A stretch of DNA of 64,000 nt from Erigeron canadensis (lineage: Eukaryota; Streptophyta; Magnoliopsida; Asterales; Asteraceae): assembly GCF_010389155.1 (NCBI RefSeq), contig NC_057764.1, positions 4,216,001 through 4,280,000 of the forward strand. The letters are read 5' to 3'. Below the pieces are notes generated by a model that made no database searches, was not told the DNA's origin, and saw nothing but the letters and a program-made list of their open reading frames with translations. Numbering within the stretch: the stretch's first letter is position 1; each line of letters begins with the position of its first letter. Below are positions 1 to 10,177 of this stretch, piece after piece. Position numbers and translations under genes: made by a program.

Positions 1-120
1 GGTGCAGAGACGGCGGAAGGTGCTTCGGTGAGGAACATTGTGGAGGATTTTTTGGTTGTTGAATCCGCATTGGTCGCAGACGGTGGTGGTCAACGGTGGT
101 GGGTTAGGGTTTGTGTTCAT
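1..120 (-). CDS. N-terminal fragment of a protein with a CxxC zinc-type motif
   Basis: Reading the minus strand from an ATG at 120-118, 40 codons stay open to the window edge. The start is Pro/Thr-rich, followed by V-C-D-Q-C-G-F and, near the edge, F-R-R-L-C-T. The CxxC pair plus the later Cys suggests the beginning of a small zinc-binding domain. Upstream, on the 121+ side, the sequence turns abruptly AT-rich, as expected of a promoter or 5' UTR. Codon-like composition and the GC contrast with the flank support a real gene, but the rest lies outside the window. I do not recognise the family and propose no function. Confidence 0.5.
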   Translation of the reverse strand, partial: MNTNPNPPPLTTTVCDQCGFNNQKILHNVPHRSTFRRLCT

Positions 121-2421
121 AGTTTTCCGGTGACACCCACCCTAATTTTATCTTATTTTTTACTTTTGAACGGCAACCCACCACCGTAAATTATGTTTGA
201 TTTTATTTGTATATTATTATGAAGGTTTTATAGGAAATTACTGTACTATTTAAGGTTTTACTATAAATACGAGTAGTTATTAGAAAACAAAAGTTTGATT
301 CGAGAGAGTAACTTTTTTTACTTGATAAATTTAATAATTAAAAACTTAATTATTCAGTTAAATTTCATGTTTCTTTTTTACATAATAAATAAAAATAACC
401 GTCAATTACATATATTTTACTTAATACATACATTAAGAATATATTCAGTCATTTAATACATTCAGCACTTAATGACTAAAAAAGGATTTGGACCCTAAGT
501 CATACATACACACACTAGATAATAAGATATAGATTATATGATACTACAAATATAGATTAGACTTGGTACAAGCCAAGGTCATCATTCCCTTTGGTTCGCA
601 CAACCAAAAAATTATTCTGAGGGTCTGCAAGAAGATCAAAAAATAAGAAATTATATCAAAAATTATGTACAAAAAAAATACAAAAAAGACTTGTCAGAGA
701 ATAATAATTACTTTTCACTATATTTTTGTCTGCACAATAAGACGATGATGATGGTAGTCATGATGATTGGAGGGGTTTGTGTTTTCCCTTACAATGGTTT
801 CAGATTTTTAATTTTCAATTTTTCAATTATAAATGTGCTATTTATAATTATGAAATTTAGGGTTTATCTTGAGACTTGAAATCGATTTCAAAATTCAACA
901 TTTGATATTGTTTCTATTGTTATTGTTGTTTTGTGGATGTTGATGGTATAGATTTAGAAAAGAAAAACAAAAATAAAAGCACGGTATTTTAAAAGCAAAA
1001 TGACCAATATACCACGGTATGCATTGCACATAGGATTTAATTGTAGCAAAACTAACATCTTTAGAGGAAGGAGTGTTGATAAAATAAAAATACTAGGTGA
1101 AAAAGTCTAATTTCGATAACCACGGGGGTCATTTATGAAATTTACCCTTAATATACTTTTTAATTAAGGGTGAGATCGAACTCAAACTGACCCACACCCA
1201 ACCCGAACCGGCTAGGCCCGAAAATCGACAAGTCTCCAATTTGGACCAAAATAAATGGACGAGCTTTGTTCTTTGGCCCGAGATGGGATGCTTATTGGAG
1301 ATTTGGACTTGGATTGAACTTGCTTGATGCATATATAGTTACATTTCTTGTAAATTACACTTTACTATTAACATTTATACATTTCGTGATCAAAAAAATC
1401 AAACAAAATGTGTAATCAAACAGATACAAAACATAATGAAAAAAAAAAAAACTATCCAAAACTACATATTAGATTAACTAACTCCAAATTCCAAATTAAA
1501 TGAGAGGTGATACAAAAAAAAAACTATCCTAAATAAGTCAGAACACATAAAACAATATCATCAACAAGTACATTTTCAATTAATCTGAATTTCGTTGCCT
1601 TTGCCTTTTACGTTCATGTTTCTAAGTTTTTCTTCCCTACACAAACAAATTTATAAAACACAAATGTATGTTATGTAATTTCAAATTTGATTTTGGTATA
1701 TTTACCTCTAACACCTCTAACAATATCCTCATTTTTTTTTTAATTCGACGTCCGCATCATCAATGTTGACCACCATCCCGGATGACTTTCTCACTCAATT
1801 TTGGACAATCTAGTTTTATAGGGATCCAAGAACCGATCACCCGTACTATCAACGGACTTGGATGCAACGGTAGACTCGTGGATTGCTAAAATGTCAACAA
1901 CATACATTGAGATTGGAAACTAACATAGTATACAACTCTTAAGTAATAAATTTTATTTATATATAAGAAAATAAGATAAGATAAGAATACCTTTGCCATC
2001 CTTGCTAGAATTGACCCGAGTCTAGAACCAGGCTTGCTTGAACCCGGACTGACCACCAAATGGGCTGGTCTTCGGTCCAGGATATAAGTGTGATTCGGGT
2101 TTGGTCTGGGTCGGTGTAAAACCAGACAAAAATTGGTCTAGGCCCAAAACCGAACAATCGTGAGCTTAAGTAAAATTTGGGCTTTGGTTGGTACATCTGG
2201 GCTATCCATGCTTCTGCGCTTTAATCAATTCAAAAAAACCATTTGGGAGAAGTAGCGGCAACTTTAGAAACTTGTTTTGAAAGATTAACAGTACAAAATT
2301 ACAGTAACTTTTTTATTGGGATTGTTGATAAAAAAAAATAAAAACATAAAAGCATAATCAAAGACCAAGATATTCATGCTTCTTCTCTGATTATATTTTG
2401 CGGGAAAAAAAAACTACAAAA
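121..2421. other. AT-rich intergenic DNA, no gene seen
   Basis: Short open frames only, none with recognisable domains. Two patches (about 1170-1330 and 2010-2190) are richer in GC, with repeated CCCGAACC/GGGTTTGG-like words. They look like remnants of old repeats, but I could not assign a family. Confidence 0.5.
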
Positions 2422-3070
2422 ATGTCTCGATCATCATCAATGGTAAGTTTTAATCCTATTCCATCTTTTATGACCCTATGTTAAGATCCGAATGATCTTG
2501 TTTTGTACTTATGTATGGATGTAAATCAGTAAATGTATGCATTCCATTTTGTTTCATGATTATTTATGGATGATTTTGTTTCATACTTTTAATTGTTTTT
2601 ATTTTATTTTTAAGTGTAAGTGTGTATGTATTAACAGAGGGTAGGGCATTCATGCATACAGATTTTTTTATTGTACTTTTTGCAATATAATATGTTTGAT
2701 TTTGTCGTATTTAGGATGGTCAACAACACATTGATGAAGTTCTTTCATCAGGGGAGGAAGTAGTAAGGTGTGAAAAACCATCGAATGTTGAAAATCAAAA
2801 GGAAAGAAAGAAACTAGGAAGAAAAGTGAGTCAAGGAGTGAAGATCTATATTTCACAAAGTAACCCGAAGAAGCGTCACTTGAAGGCGGGATGTTGTGAT
2901 CACTTTGAACCATTTACGAATTCTGATGACAATTCCTTTAAAGTTGGTTGCAATTATTGTCAGAAGGCTTACCAAGCGGATTGTTCTAAGAATGGTACGT
3001 CTGCTTTGAACCGTCATATGGTCAAGTGTGCAAAAAATCCAACATTGTTTCAAGTAAGCAAAATAACATA
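2422..3070 (+). pseudogene. hAT-type transposase-like gene, N-terminal BED zinc-finger part
   Basis: A short first exon (ATG 2422, donor GT at 2443) can be joined to an exon starting after the AG at 2713-2714. The frame then stays open to 3070. The protein starts Ser-rich and acidic, then a basic stretch (KERKKLGRK), and then a BED-type finger: DHFEPF, C-N-Y-C-Q-K about 20 residues later, and a final L-N-R-H-M-V-K-C. This order is typical of the N-terminus of RICESLEEPER/hAT transposases and domesticated ZBED proteins, which bind DNA through this finger. Nothing corresponding to the catalytic domain follows. About 270 bases further on the locus is interrupted by a Copia element, and hAT homology resumes only at about 9.7 kb. 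I read it as a broken transposase relic. Confidence 0.6.
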
Positions 3071-3332
3071 ATTTGTTTTACAAAACCTAGTGAGGACAGA
3101 GAGGGGGCTAATGGTAGTTTTTGGAAATGAAAGTATAACCGTGATAGAATTTGGTGGGCAGTTCTAAATTTGTTTGTAGTAGTCAAGTTACTCTTTTATT
3201 TAGTTAGATACCCGTCTAAAATAGTCCCCTCTTTACAAGTTGCCTTCACGTTGGACCTCTTTAAACGGGTGTAAAAATTTTTTGTTTGAGGAAACACAAA
3301 AATTACATAACTTTTTAAGGAAGACTACCACA

Positions 3333-3337
3333 GGGTG
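3333..3337. repeat. Target-site duplication GGGTG, left
   Basis: GGGTG lies immediately before the TG that opens the left Copia LTR and is repeated at 9407-9411 immediately after the CA that closes the right LTR. Confidence 0.9.
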
Positions 3338-3784
3338 TGAAAGAATCACACTCAATCCAAAGAGAATACAAACACAACTTAATCTAGAACAATACTAGCC
3401 ATATGAATGAACATTTATTGATAATAGAGTTTGAGTTTTGTTTACAGAAATTAGAATACAATAATAATAGGAAAGATAAAACTGAAATTAAATCAAGATT
3501 GTGATATGAGAGAAAGGGTTTTTGTGTGTGAAATGAGCAGCAGCAACAACAAAAATAATGTGTGATCCATCCCTAAATCGGGTTATACTGCAGTATATAT
3601 ACAAGCCAGAAGTTACACAAAAGCCCCTCATCTTCTTTCTTTCTTCCCAAGGCCTCTTGTAGTTCTATCTTCTACACAGCCAGTCCCTTTGAATCTTCCT
3701 TGTACATAAATGGTACCTGCAATTAACTCATCATACACCATAAGTACATATTACACAAAAGGAAATGATCTTGTAAACTTAACA
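3338..3784 (-). repeat. Copia 3' LTR
   Basis: This 447-bp copy opens TGAAAGAATCAC and closes CTTAACA on the plus strand. It matches 8960-9406 with about seven substitutions, clustered near 3436-3478 and at about 3695 and 3758. Confidence 0.92.
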
Positions 3785-3796
3785 TCCCCCCTCAAG
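3785..3796 (-). other. Copia polypurine tract
   Basis: The minus strand reads TTGAGGGGGGAT directly against the 3' LTR. This is the expected position and composition for the primer of plus-strand DNA synthesis. Confidence 0.75.
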
Positions 3797-3797
3797 A

Positions 3798-5270
3798 TCA
3801 TTCCTGAAACATGTCAAATAACCCAAGCTGGTTACATAGATAGGCATGTTGCTCGGAACCTAAACTCTTGGTTAACACATCTGCAATGTTAGAGTTAGAG
3901 TGGATTTTGCAAGGTTTCAGAAAACCAGAACAGATTTTCTCCCTAATGAAATGTAGGTCAATTTCAAAATGTTTTGTTCTCTCATGAAATACAGGGTTAG
4001 CAGCAATTTGCAAAGCAGATTTGCTATCACAAAATAGAGTAACAGGAAGAGATGTATTAATACCCAAATCAGTCAAGAGATTCACAAGCCAAATAATTTC
4101 ACAAGTTGCAGAGGCCATAGCCCTATATTCAGCCTCAGCTGACACTGTATTTTGTTTTTTGCTTTTCCAGGATACAAGAGTGTTGCCCAGAAAAATAGTA
4201 AAACCTGTGATAGATTTTCTGGTTACCAAGCATCTAGCCCAATCAGAATCAACAAAACCTTTAAGAACAAGATTCTCACACTTTTGAATGCACAAACCTT
4301 TTCCAGGAGATTGTTTTAGGTACCTAAGAACCCTTAAACCAGCATTAAGATGATCTTGAGTAGGAGCATGCATAAATTGAGACAAGCATTGAACAGCATA
4401 ACTTATATCAGGTCTGGTAAGGGTCAAGTAAATTAACTTGCCTACCAGTTTTTGATAACCAGTAATATTGTCAAGAGGTTTAGAAGAATTATCCTTCAAG
4501 GTTAAATTCATTTCTAAAGGAGTGTTCATGGGCTTACATCCAAGAAGACTAAAGTCATTTAAAAGTTCCAAACAATATTTCCTTTAGGATAAACAAACAC
4601 CAGTTTCACTTTCCAACACTTCAATGCCTAAGAAATATTTCAGTTTACCTAAATCCTTAATTTTGAATTTAGATTTCATAAGCCCTTTAATCCTTTCTAT
4701 TTCAACAGTATCATTACCAGTAAGCACAATGTCATCTACATACACAAGTAAAGCCACAAAGGTATTATTCTCAGATTTAGTAAACAAGGAATAGTCACAT
4801 TTAGATTGGGTAAATCCAAATTCAATCAAGGCACTACAAAGTTTTTCATTCCGCTGCCTTGGAGCCTGTTTTAGGCCATGTAGAGATTTATTCAATTTGC
4901 ATACCAAATTACTATCATGATTAAAATAACCTTGAGGAAGGTCCATATAAACTTCTTCAATTAAATCACCATAGAGGAAAGCATTATGCACATCTAATTG
5001 ATATAATGGCCAATTATAAGACACAACAACAATAAGAAGACACCTAACAGTAACCATTTTTACCACAGGAGAGAAAGGCTCCTCAAAATCAATACCAAGT
5101 CTTTGACTATACCCTTTAGCTACAAGTCTAGCTTTATATCTTTCAATTTCACCATTTGATTTGTATTTAACTTTATAAATCCATTTACACCCAATAGATT
5201 GTCTACCAGCAGGTAAAGTAGTAATTTCCCAAGTATTATTTCTATTTAAGGCTTCCATTTCTTCATTCAT
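3798..5270 (-). pseudogene. Copia reverse transcriptase and RNase H
   Basis: The first part (5270-4584) is a Copia RT: KWIYKVK, ARLVAKGY, the QLDVHNAFLYGDL motif and the catalytic YVDDIVLTGND. The second part (4571-3798) has the RNase H signature region (VDSDWA, then VSAEAEYRAM, LFCDSKSA, and the tail ADVLTKSL). The two parts are in one frame, separated by an in-frame TAA at about 4581-4583. RT copies the genomic RNA and RNase H removes it. Apart from the stop, this is the best-kept part of the element. Confidence 0.9.
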
Positions 5271-5275
5271 AGCAT

Positions 5276-7258
5276 TTATCCAATGAATGTCTTTAGAAGC
5301 CTCATTTCTTCAATACTTTTTTTAAGATTAGTAGCAAAACAGAACAAGTCAACAGGTAAATGAGCATAATTAACAACTTTATTTAAGGGATATTTGACTT
5401 TCCCTTCAATTTGAAAGCCAGTCAATCTTTTTGACAAGACAGTTTGCCTAGTTGACCTTCTAAGAACATTCTCATCATCATTTAAGTTGTTATTAGACCC
5501 CTCAGAATTGGAAATATCAGAAGCATCTCCAGAGGTGATTGCAGGCTCATCATTCCTGGTAGATTCTTTAGGGCTGCCAGAGGAATGAATCCTGGTAACT
5601 CTAAGTGGACTGCCAAAGGAATATGGTCCACCTCCAACCTCAGGATCAGTGGTAACACCTTCCTCTTCATCACAGGGTATGGAATTCTCCTCAACAATTG
5701 ATGTATCATAAGTATTAAAGAAATTGAGTTGATCAACAGAATTGTCATGCATTGTATCACTCAAGACTATAAAGTTTGTACCCTTTTTTGCTATTAGAAT
5801 ATCCAACAAAGACACATTTTTCAGATCTAGTATCAAACTTATCAGAGACATTTAACTTTTTTGCAAAACACAAGCAACCAAACACTTTGAAATGATTAAG
5901 AAAAGGTTTAGTATTATACACCAATTCAAAAGGAGTTTTTCCTTTTAAAACAGAGGAAGGGGTCCTATTTATGATATAAGTAGCAGTCAAAACACAGTCA
6001 CTCCATAGATAAAGAGGTATTCCCCCCTGAAACATAAGAGACCTAGCCACATTTAGACCTGTCTATGTTTCCTTTCTACAACCCCATTCTGTTAGGGTGT
6101 ATAAGGAATAGTGGTTTGGTGAAGAATACCTTTAGAGTGGAACAGAGAATCAACTTGTTTATTTACAAATTCAGAACCATTATCACTTCTAACAGTTTTA
6201 ACATGAACACCAAATTGTGTTAAAAGAAGGTTTAGAAAACCAGTTAAGTGATAAATCACTTCACTTTTATTTATCATCATGAAAGTCCAGACTGCTCTTG
6301 TGTAGTCATCAACAATTGTCAGAAAGTATTTAAAACCTTGTTTACTAGAAACTTTATAAGGTCCCCAAACATCAATGTGAATGAGATCCCCCAAACAAGT
6401 TGATTTATGTTCACTCAAAGGAAAAGGATTTTTAGTTTGTTTTGCCTTGTGACAAACATCACAAAGGCCAACAGAACCAGAGGTCACATGTAATTTATCA
6501 CAGATAATAGAGAGAGCTTGATCAGCAGGATGACCAAACCTCATATGCCACAAAGTTTTGACTCACATGGTAAAGAAGCAGAGTTGCACACATAAGAAGG
6601 CACAGAAACATCATCATAAAAATATAGACCACCTTGTTCACTACCAGTCCCCAGAAGGTTCTTTTGAGGTAAATCCTGAATATAACATTTAGTTTCATCA
6701 AATCCCACAAATACTTTATTATCTTTACAAATCTTATGAACAGACATTAAGTTGACATTGTAATCAGGAACAACCAGAACATCAAACAGAATTATACCAT
6801 TTTTTTAAGTATAAATTTCCAATTTTGTTAACCAAGGCACATGTGCCATTTGGATGACCAATCTTTAAATTCAAGTCAGATATGTCCACAACATCAGTTA
6901 GACCCTTCTCAGACACACACATATGTTGGTTTGCTCCAGAATCAATTATCCACTTAATAATAGCATCAAGTAAGAAGGAATTACAAGAAAGAAACCAAGA
7001 ATTACTGCACAAAGGTATACCTGCCATATTGGCTTGCATAGAGTTGGAAATAGAGTTTGTATCAAGCAAATTTAGAAGTCGAGAAACTTGATCAGCAGTC
7101 AAGGTAGGTGCAGAACTAGAACAGATATTAGTGGGAGAAGAAGCAACAGTAGCAGAATTAGCAGAACCATTAACATGTGTAGTAGCAATAGCATTGAAAT
7201 TATTGTTAGAAAATTTCCCACTAAACTGCCCAGATTTCTTGTTTGCAAGTAAAAACAT
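5276..7258 (-). pseudogene. Copia protease and integrase, frame-broken
   Basis: Protease is marked by W-I-I-D-S-G-A-N-Q-H at about 6940, the aspartic protease active-site motif. A pre-integrase segment follows, then the HHCC zinc site (MRFGHPAD ... CDVCHKAK, about 6550-6430). The integrase core has catalytic Asp in IVDDYTRAVW and VRSDNGSEF, and the catalytic Glu in VVERKHR near 6075. An in-frame stop lies just before that last motif, and further shifts occur near 6550-6750 and 6050. The C-terminal part (5851-5276) is Ser/Asp-rich and ends in the linker before RT. Confidence 0.85.
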
Positions 7259-8230
7259 CTTTCAACTGTATGACCTATTCTGTGACAGTGAGTGCAGTTA
7301 AGATTAGGATTTGGAGGTCTATAAGTTCTTTGATTTGGATTAAAAGTTCTTCTTGACTCAAAATTATTATCAAAGGTTCTTTTGGAATCATAAGAATTGG
7401 TTTTAGGTGAATATCCTTTTGAAAAAAACCGCCTTAGCAACAAATGCAATAGCATTAGAACCATTTTTATTGACATTTTCATTTGACCCTCCCCTGTGGG
7501 ATTCATCCCTGGAAACAATATTATAAGCAACTTTCACAGATGGTAAAGGATCTCTCATAAGAATATTAGATCTAACAGTTACATACATATCATCAAGTCC
7601 CATTAAGAATTGCATTAATTTCATTAAATCAGCATGAGTTTGTAATTCTTTAGCAGCTTTGCAAGAACAAAGAGGTAATTTCATAATAGCATCAAACTGT
7701 TTCCACAAAGAGTTCAATTTATGGTAATATTCAGACAAACTAGATCCATTTTGAGCAAGACAGTTAATCTTTTGGTGTATACTAAATATCACAGAACCAT
7801 CAATTTTATCATATGTGTCTTATAATTCTTGCCAGACAATTGCAGCATTTTTAGAATATATTTGTCCCAGATATAGCTCTTGTGACACACAACCAAGAAT
7901 CCAATTTAACACAACTGCATTGCATCTATCCCATTGTTTAGCAAGTATAGGGTCATCATTAGATTTAACACATGAACCATCAATAAAACCAGTTTTGTTT
8001 TTAGTTTCCAAGGCCAATTCAATAGCACAAGACCACACTTTATAATTTTCAGTACCTAATAGTTTAAAACCAATCAAAGGAGTACTTAAAGTGTCACTTG
8101 CATGCAAATAAAGAGGGTCACCAAAATCAAGTTTACTTATTCTTGTTACATCATCATATTCAATTTCATTAGGTGTAGTAGGAGGTGGATTACCAGCAGA
8201 AACAGGAGGCGTAGTACCAGAACCAGACAT
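7099..8230 (-). pseudogene. Copia gag, frameshifted
   Basis: I take the ATG at 8230-8228 as the start (MSGSGTTPP), because it opens the gag frame after the A-rich leader. The UBN2/retrotransposon gag region follows (GTENYKVW, then LSEYYHKLNSLWKQFD and LMGLDDMY), broken by a shift near 7800. The single zinc knuckle C-T-H-C-x4-G-H-x4-C lies near 7270 in a third frame. Gag packages the RNA into virus-like particles. Two frame changes disable it here. Confidence 0.85.
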
Positions 8231-8947
8231 AATAGAAACAAAGAACAAACACCAATAAGATTAATATTACCAGAAAAGCAAGACAAACAGATATAGAGAT
8301 AAAGAAAACCCAATAGAGCCAAGTAAACAAGAAGGACGGACAAGAATAGCTATAAAAGAAAGGAAAGAAACAGATAACCACACAAGAATAGAAGTAAAGT
8401 AAAGATACAAAGAACACAAAGAAAAAATCCCCAAGTAATCTCCTCTCAAAAAAGGTTTTAAAAATATATCTTAATCTCACAACAGTATCAGGGACGGGAT
8501 TACTAACCTCTCATATGAAGGCAGGTCAAGTATTAACACCATTGTTTTTATGAGAAGAAGATAGAGATAAAACATTTGATATATATATAGATATAAAAAA
8601 TTTTGAGAAAGAAGAGACCACAAGAAGATTTAACAAGAAACAGATAATAACCAAATAATTAAAAGAATGAAAAAAGGGAACAAGAAGACAATACAGTGCT
8701 CTCGGATGAAGGAAGAGGAACCCTAACTATTTCTTGATTCACTTAGTCAAGAAAATAATCAGGGTCAGAGAAAAAACACCTTCGTTTTGATCTTGATTCA
8801 CTTAGTCAAGACACAAACCGAAGAAAAAACCCCCAAATCGAAGATGAACAAACCCTAAAATCAGATTTAAGGTTCCGTAATGGAATTCGCCTTAGATGTG
8901 AGAAATAACAACCATAATATGAAACAAGAATCCAGAATCACCGTAGT
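8231..8947 (-). other. Copia 5' untranslated leader
   Basis: Purine-rich on the plus strand, with no coding signal. It lies between the primer-binding site and the gag ATG. The 14-base word TTGATTCACTTAGT occurs twice (about 8734 and 8794). Confidence 0.65.
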
Positions 8948-8959
8948 GCTCTGATGCCA
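8948..8959 (-). other. Copia primer-binding site (initiator Met tRNA type)
   Basis: The minus strand reads TGGCATCAGAGC immediately inside the 5' LTR. The usual plant site, complementary to the 3' end of initiator tRNA-Met, is TGGTATCAGAGC, so there is one mismatch. Confidence 0.85.
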
Positions 8960-9406
8960 TGAAAGAATCACACTCAATCCAAAGAGAATACAAACACAAC
9001 TTAATCTAGAACAATACTAGCCATATGAATGAACATTTATTGATAATAGAGTTTGAGTTTTATTTACAGAAATTATAATACAATAATAAATGGAAAAATA
9101 AAACTGAAATTAAATCAAGATTGTGATATGAGAGAAAGGGTTTTTGTGTGTGAAATGAGCAGCAGCAACAACAAAAATAATGTGTGATCCATCCCTAAAT
9201 CGGGTTATACTGCAGTATATATACAAGCCAGAAGTTACACAAAAGCCCCTCATCTTCTTTCTTTCTTCCCAAGGCCTCTTGTAGTTCTATCTTCTACACA
9301 GCCAGTCCCTTTGAATCATCCTTGTACATAAATGGTACCTGCAATTAACTCATCATACACCATAAGTACATATTACACAGAAGGAAATGATCTTGTAAAC
9401 TTAACA
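8960..9406 (-). repeat. Copia 5' LTR
   Basis: A 447-bp TG...CA repeat matching 3338-3784 with about seven differences. GGGTG follows at 9407-9411. Confidence 0.92.
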
Positions 9407-9411
9407 GGGTG
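9407..9411. repeat. Target-site duplication GGGTG, right
   Basis: This is the partner of 3333-3337. Together they fix the exact insertion ends of the Copia element. Confidence 0.9.
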
Positions 9412-9693
9412 TAACAATCGACACTTGGACGTCGTCCAATCAAAGAATGATTTACATGGTCTTGACTACACACTTTATTGATGTTGATTGGGTATTAATG
9501 TATTATATAAGAAAATAATTAACTTTAAGTGTATTCATAGTCATAACGGTGATGACATTAGGGTGGGAAATTGTAGAACTAATGAATATAATCACCATCA
9601 TCGTCGATAATGCAACCTCTAATGATGAATATATTGATATATCAAGAATTCCATGGGTACTTATGATAACTCTATTGAAGGTGTCCGTTCGTT

Positions 9694-10102
9694 AGATATA
9701 TTATGAATTCCACACAAAGAATCCATAACTTTAAGGAATGTATAGTTGAGGCAAAATGTGAGTCAAAAAAGTTCTGTGTAGATTGCCCAACTAGATGGAA
9801 CTCCGCTTTAGATATTTTGTTTCATACATACAAAGCGAGGTTTGATTGTTGGGTTAAAGTTCAAGAAGCCATCAAAGAATTCTTCTAATGAAGTTGCATC
9901 AACTCAGGGTGACAACTCGGTTGTGAAAGCTTTCTTATTCTGTTATTTGGTAGTGGGGGTTGATAAGTATATAAGTGAGCCACATGAACAACTTCATCCC
10001 GGGTATGATGTACTTCTTTGGTGGAAACAAAATGCTCCAAGGTTTTCAATTGTAGCAAGGATGGTTAATCATAATTTTAAAAGTTTTTGTTTATATATGT
10101 GA
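9694..10102 (+). pseudogene. hAT-type transposase remnant, middle and C-terminal pieces
   Basis: One frame (9703-9888) reads STQRIHNFKECI, then C-V-D-C-P-T-R-W-N-S-A-L-D, the conserved hAT block usually written DxPTRWNST. A second frame (from about 9890) carries ELHP-like YISEPHEQLHPGYD followed by L-L-W-W-K-Q-N-A-P-R-F-S-I-V-A-R-M. This is the beginning of the hAT C-terminal dimerisation domain, which should continue to the SESAFS motif but does not. A frameshift near 9888 separates the two. Together with 2422-3070 they are parts of one decayed hAT gene with the catalytic middle largely missing. The 5-bp word ACATT at 10173-10177 abuts the Gypsy LTR. Confidence 0.7.
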
Positions 10103-10177
10103 ATTTAGTGCGAGCTAGGGGCCTTTTGTTCCCTGCTCGCCTGGGCATCTAACTTATGTGGGTTGCTTCTGTACATT

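Larger units (their letters stand above)
3338..9406 (-). mobile_element. Ty1/Copia LTR retrotransposon, complete but inactivated
   Basis: The element is 6069 bp, lies on the minus strand and is bounded by 447-bp LTRs that start TG and end CA, with a 5-bp direct repeat outside. The coding order on the minus strand is gag, protease, integrase, reverse transcriptase, RNase H. Integrase before RT defines Copia. A primer-binding site next to the 5' LTR and a purine tract next to the 3' LTR are present. The two LTRs differ at about seven positions, so insertion is fairly recent. Several frame breaks and in-frame stops make it non-autonomous as written. It sits between two pieces of a hAT transposase-like gene. 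Confidence 0.93.

Noticed and set aside
8190..8480. Phe/Leu/Val-rich minus-strand frames upstream of Copia gag
   Set aside because: They lie in the A-rich leader of the element and are chance frames from its composition.
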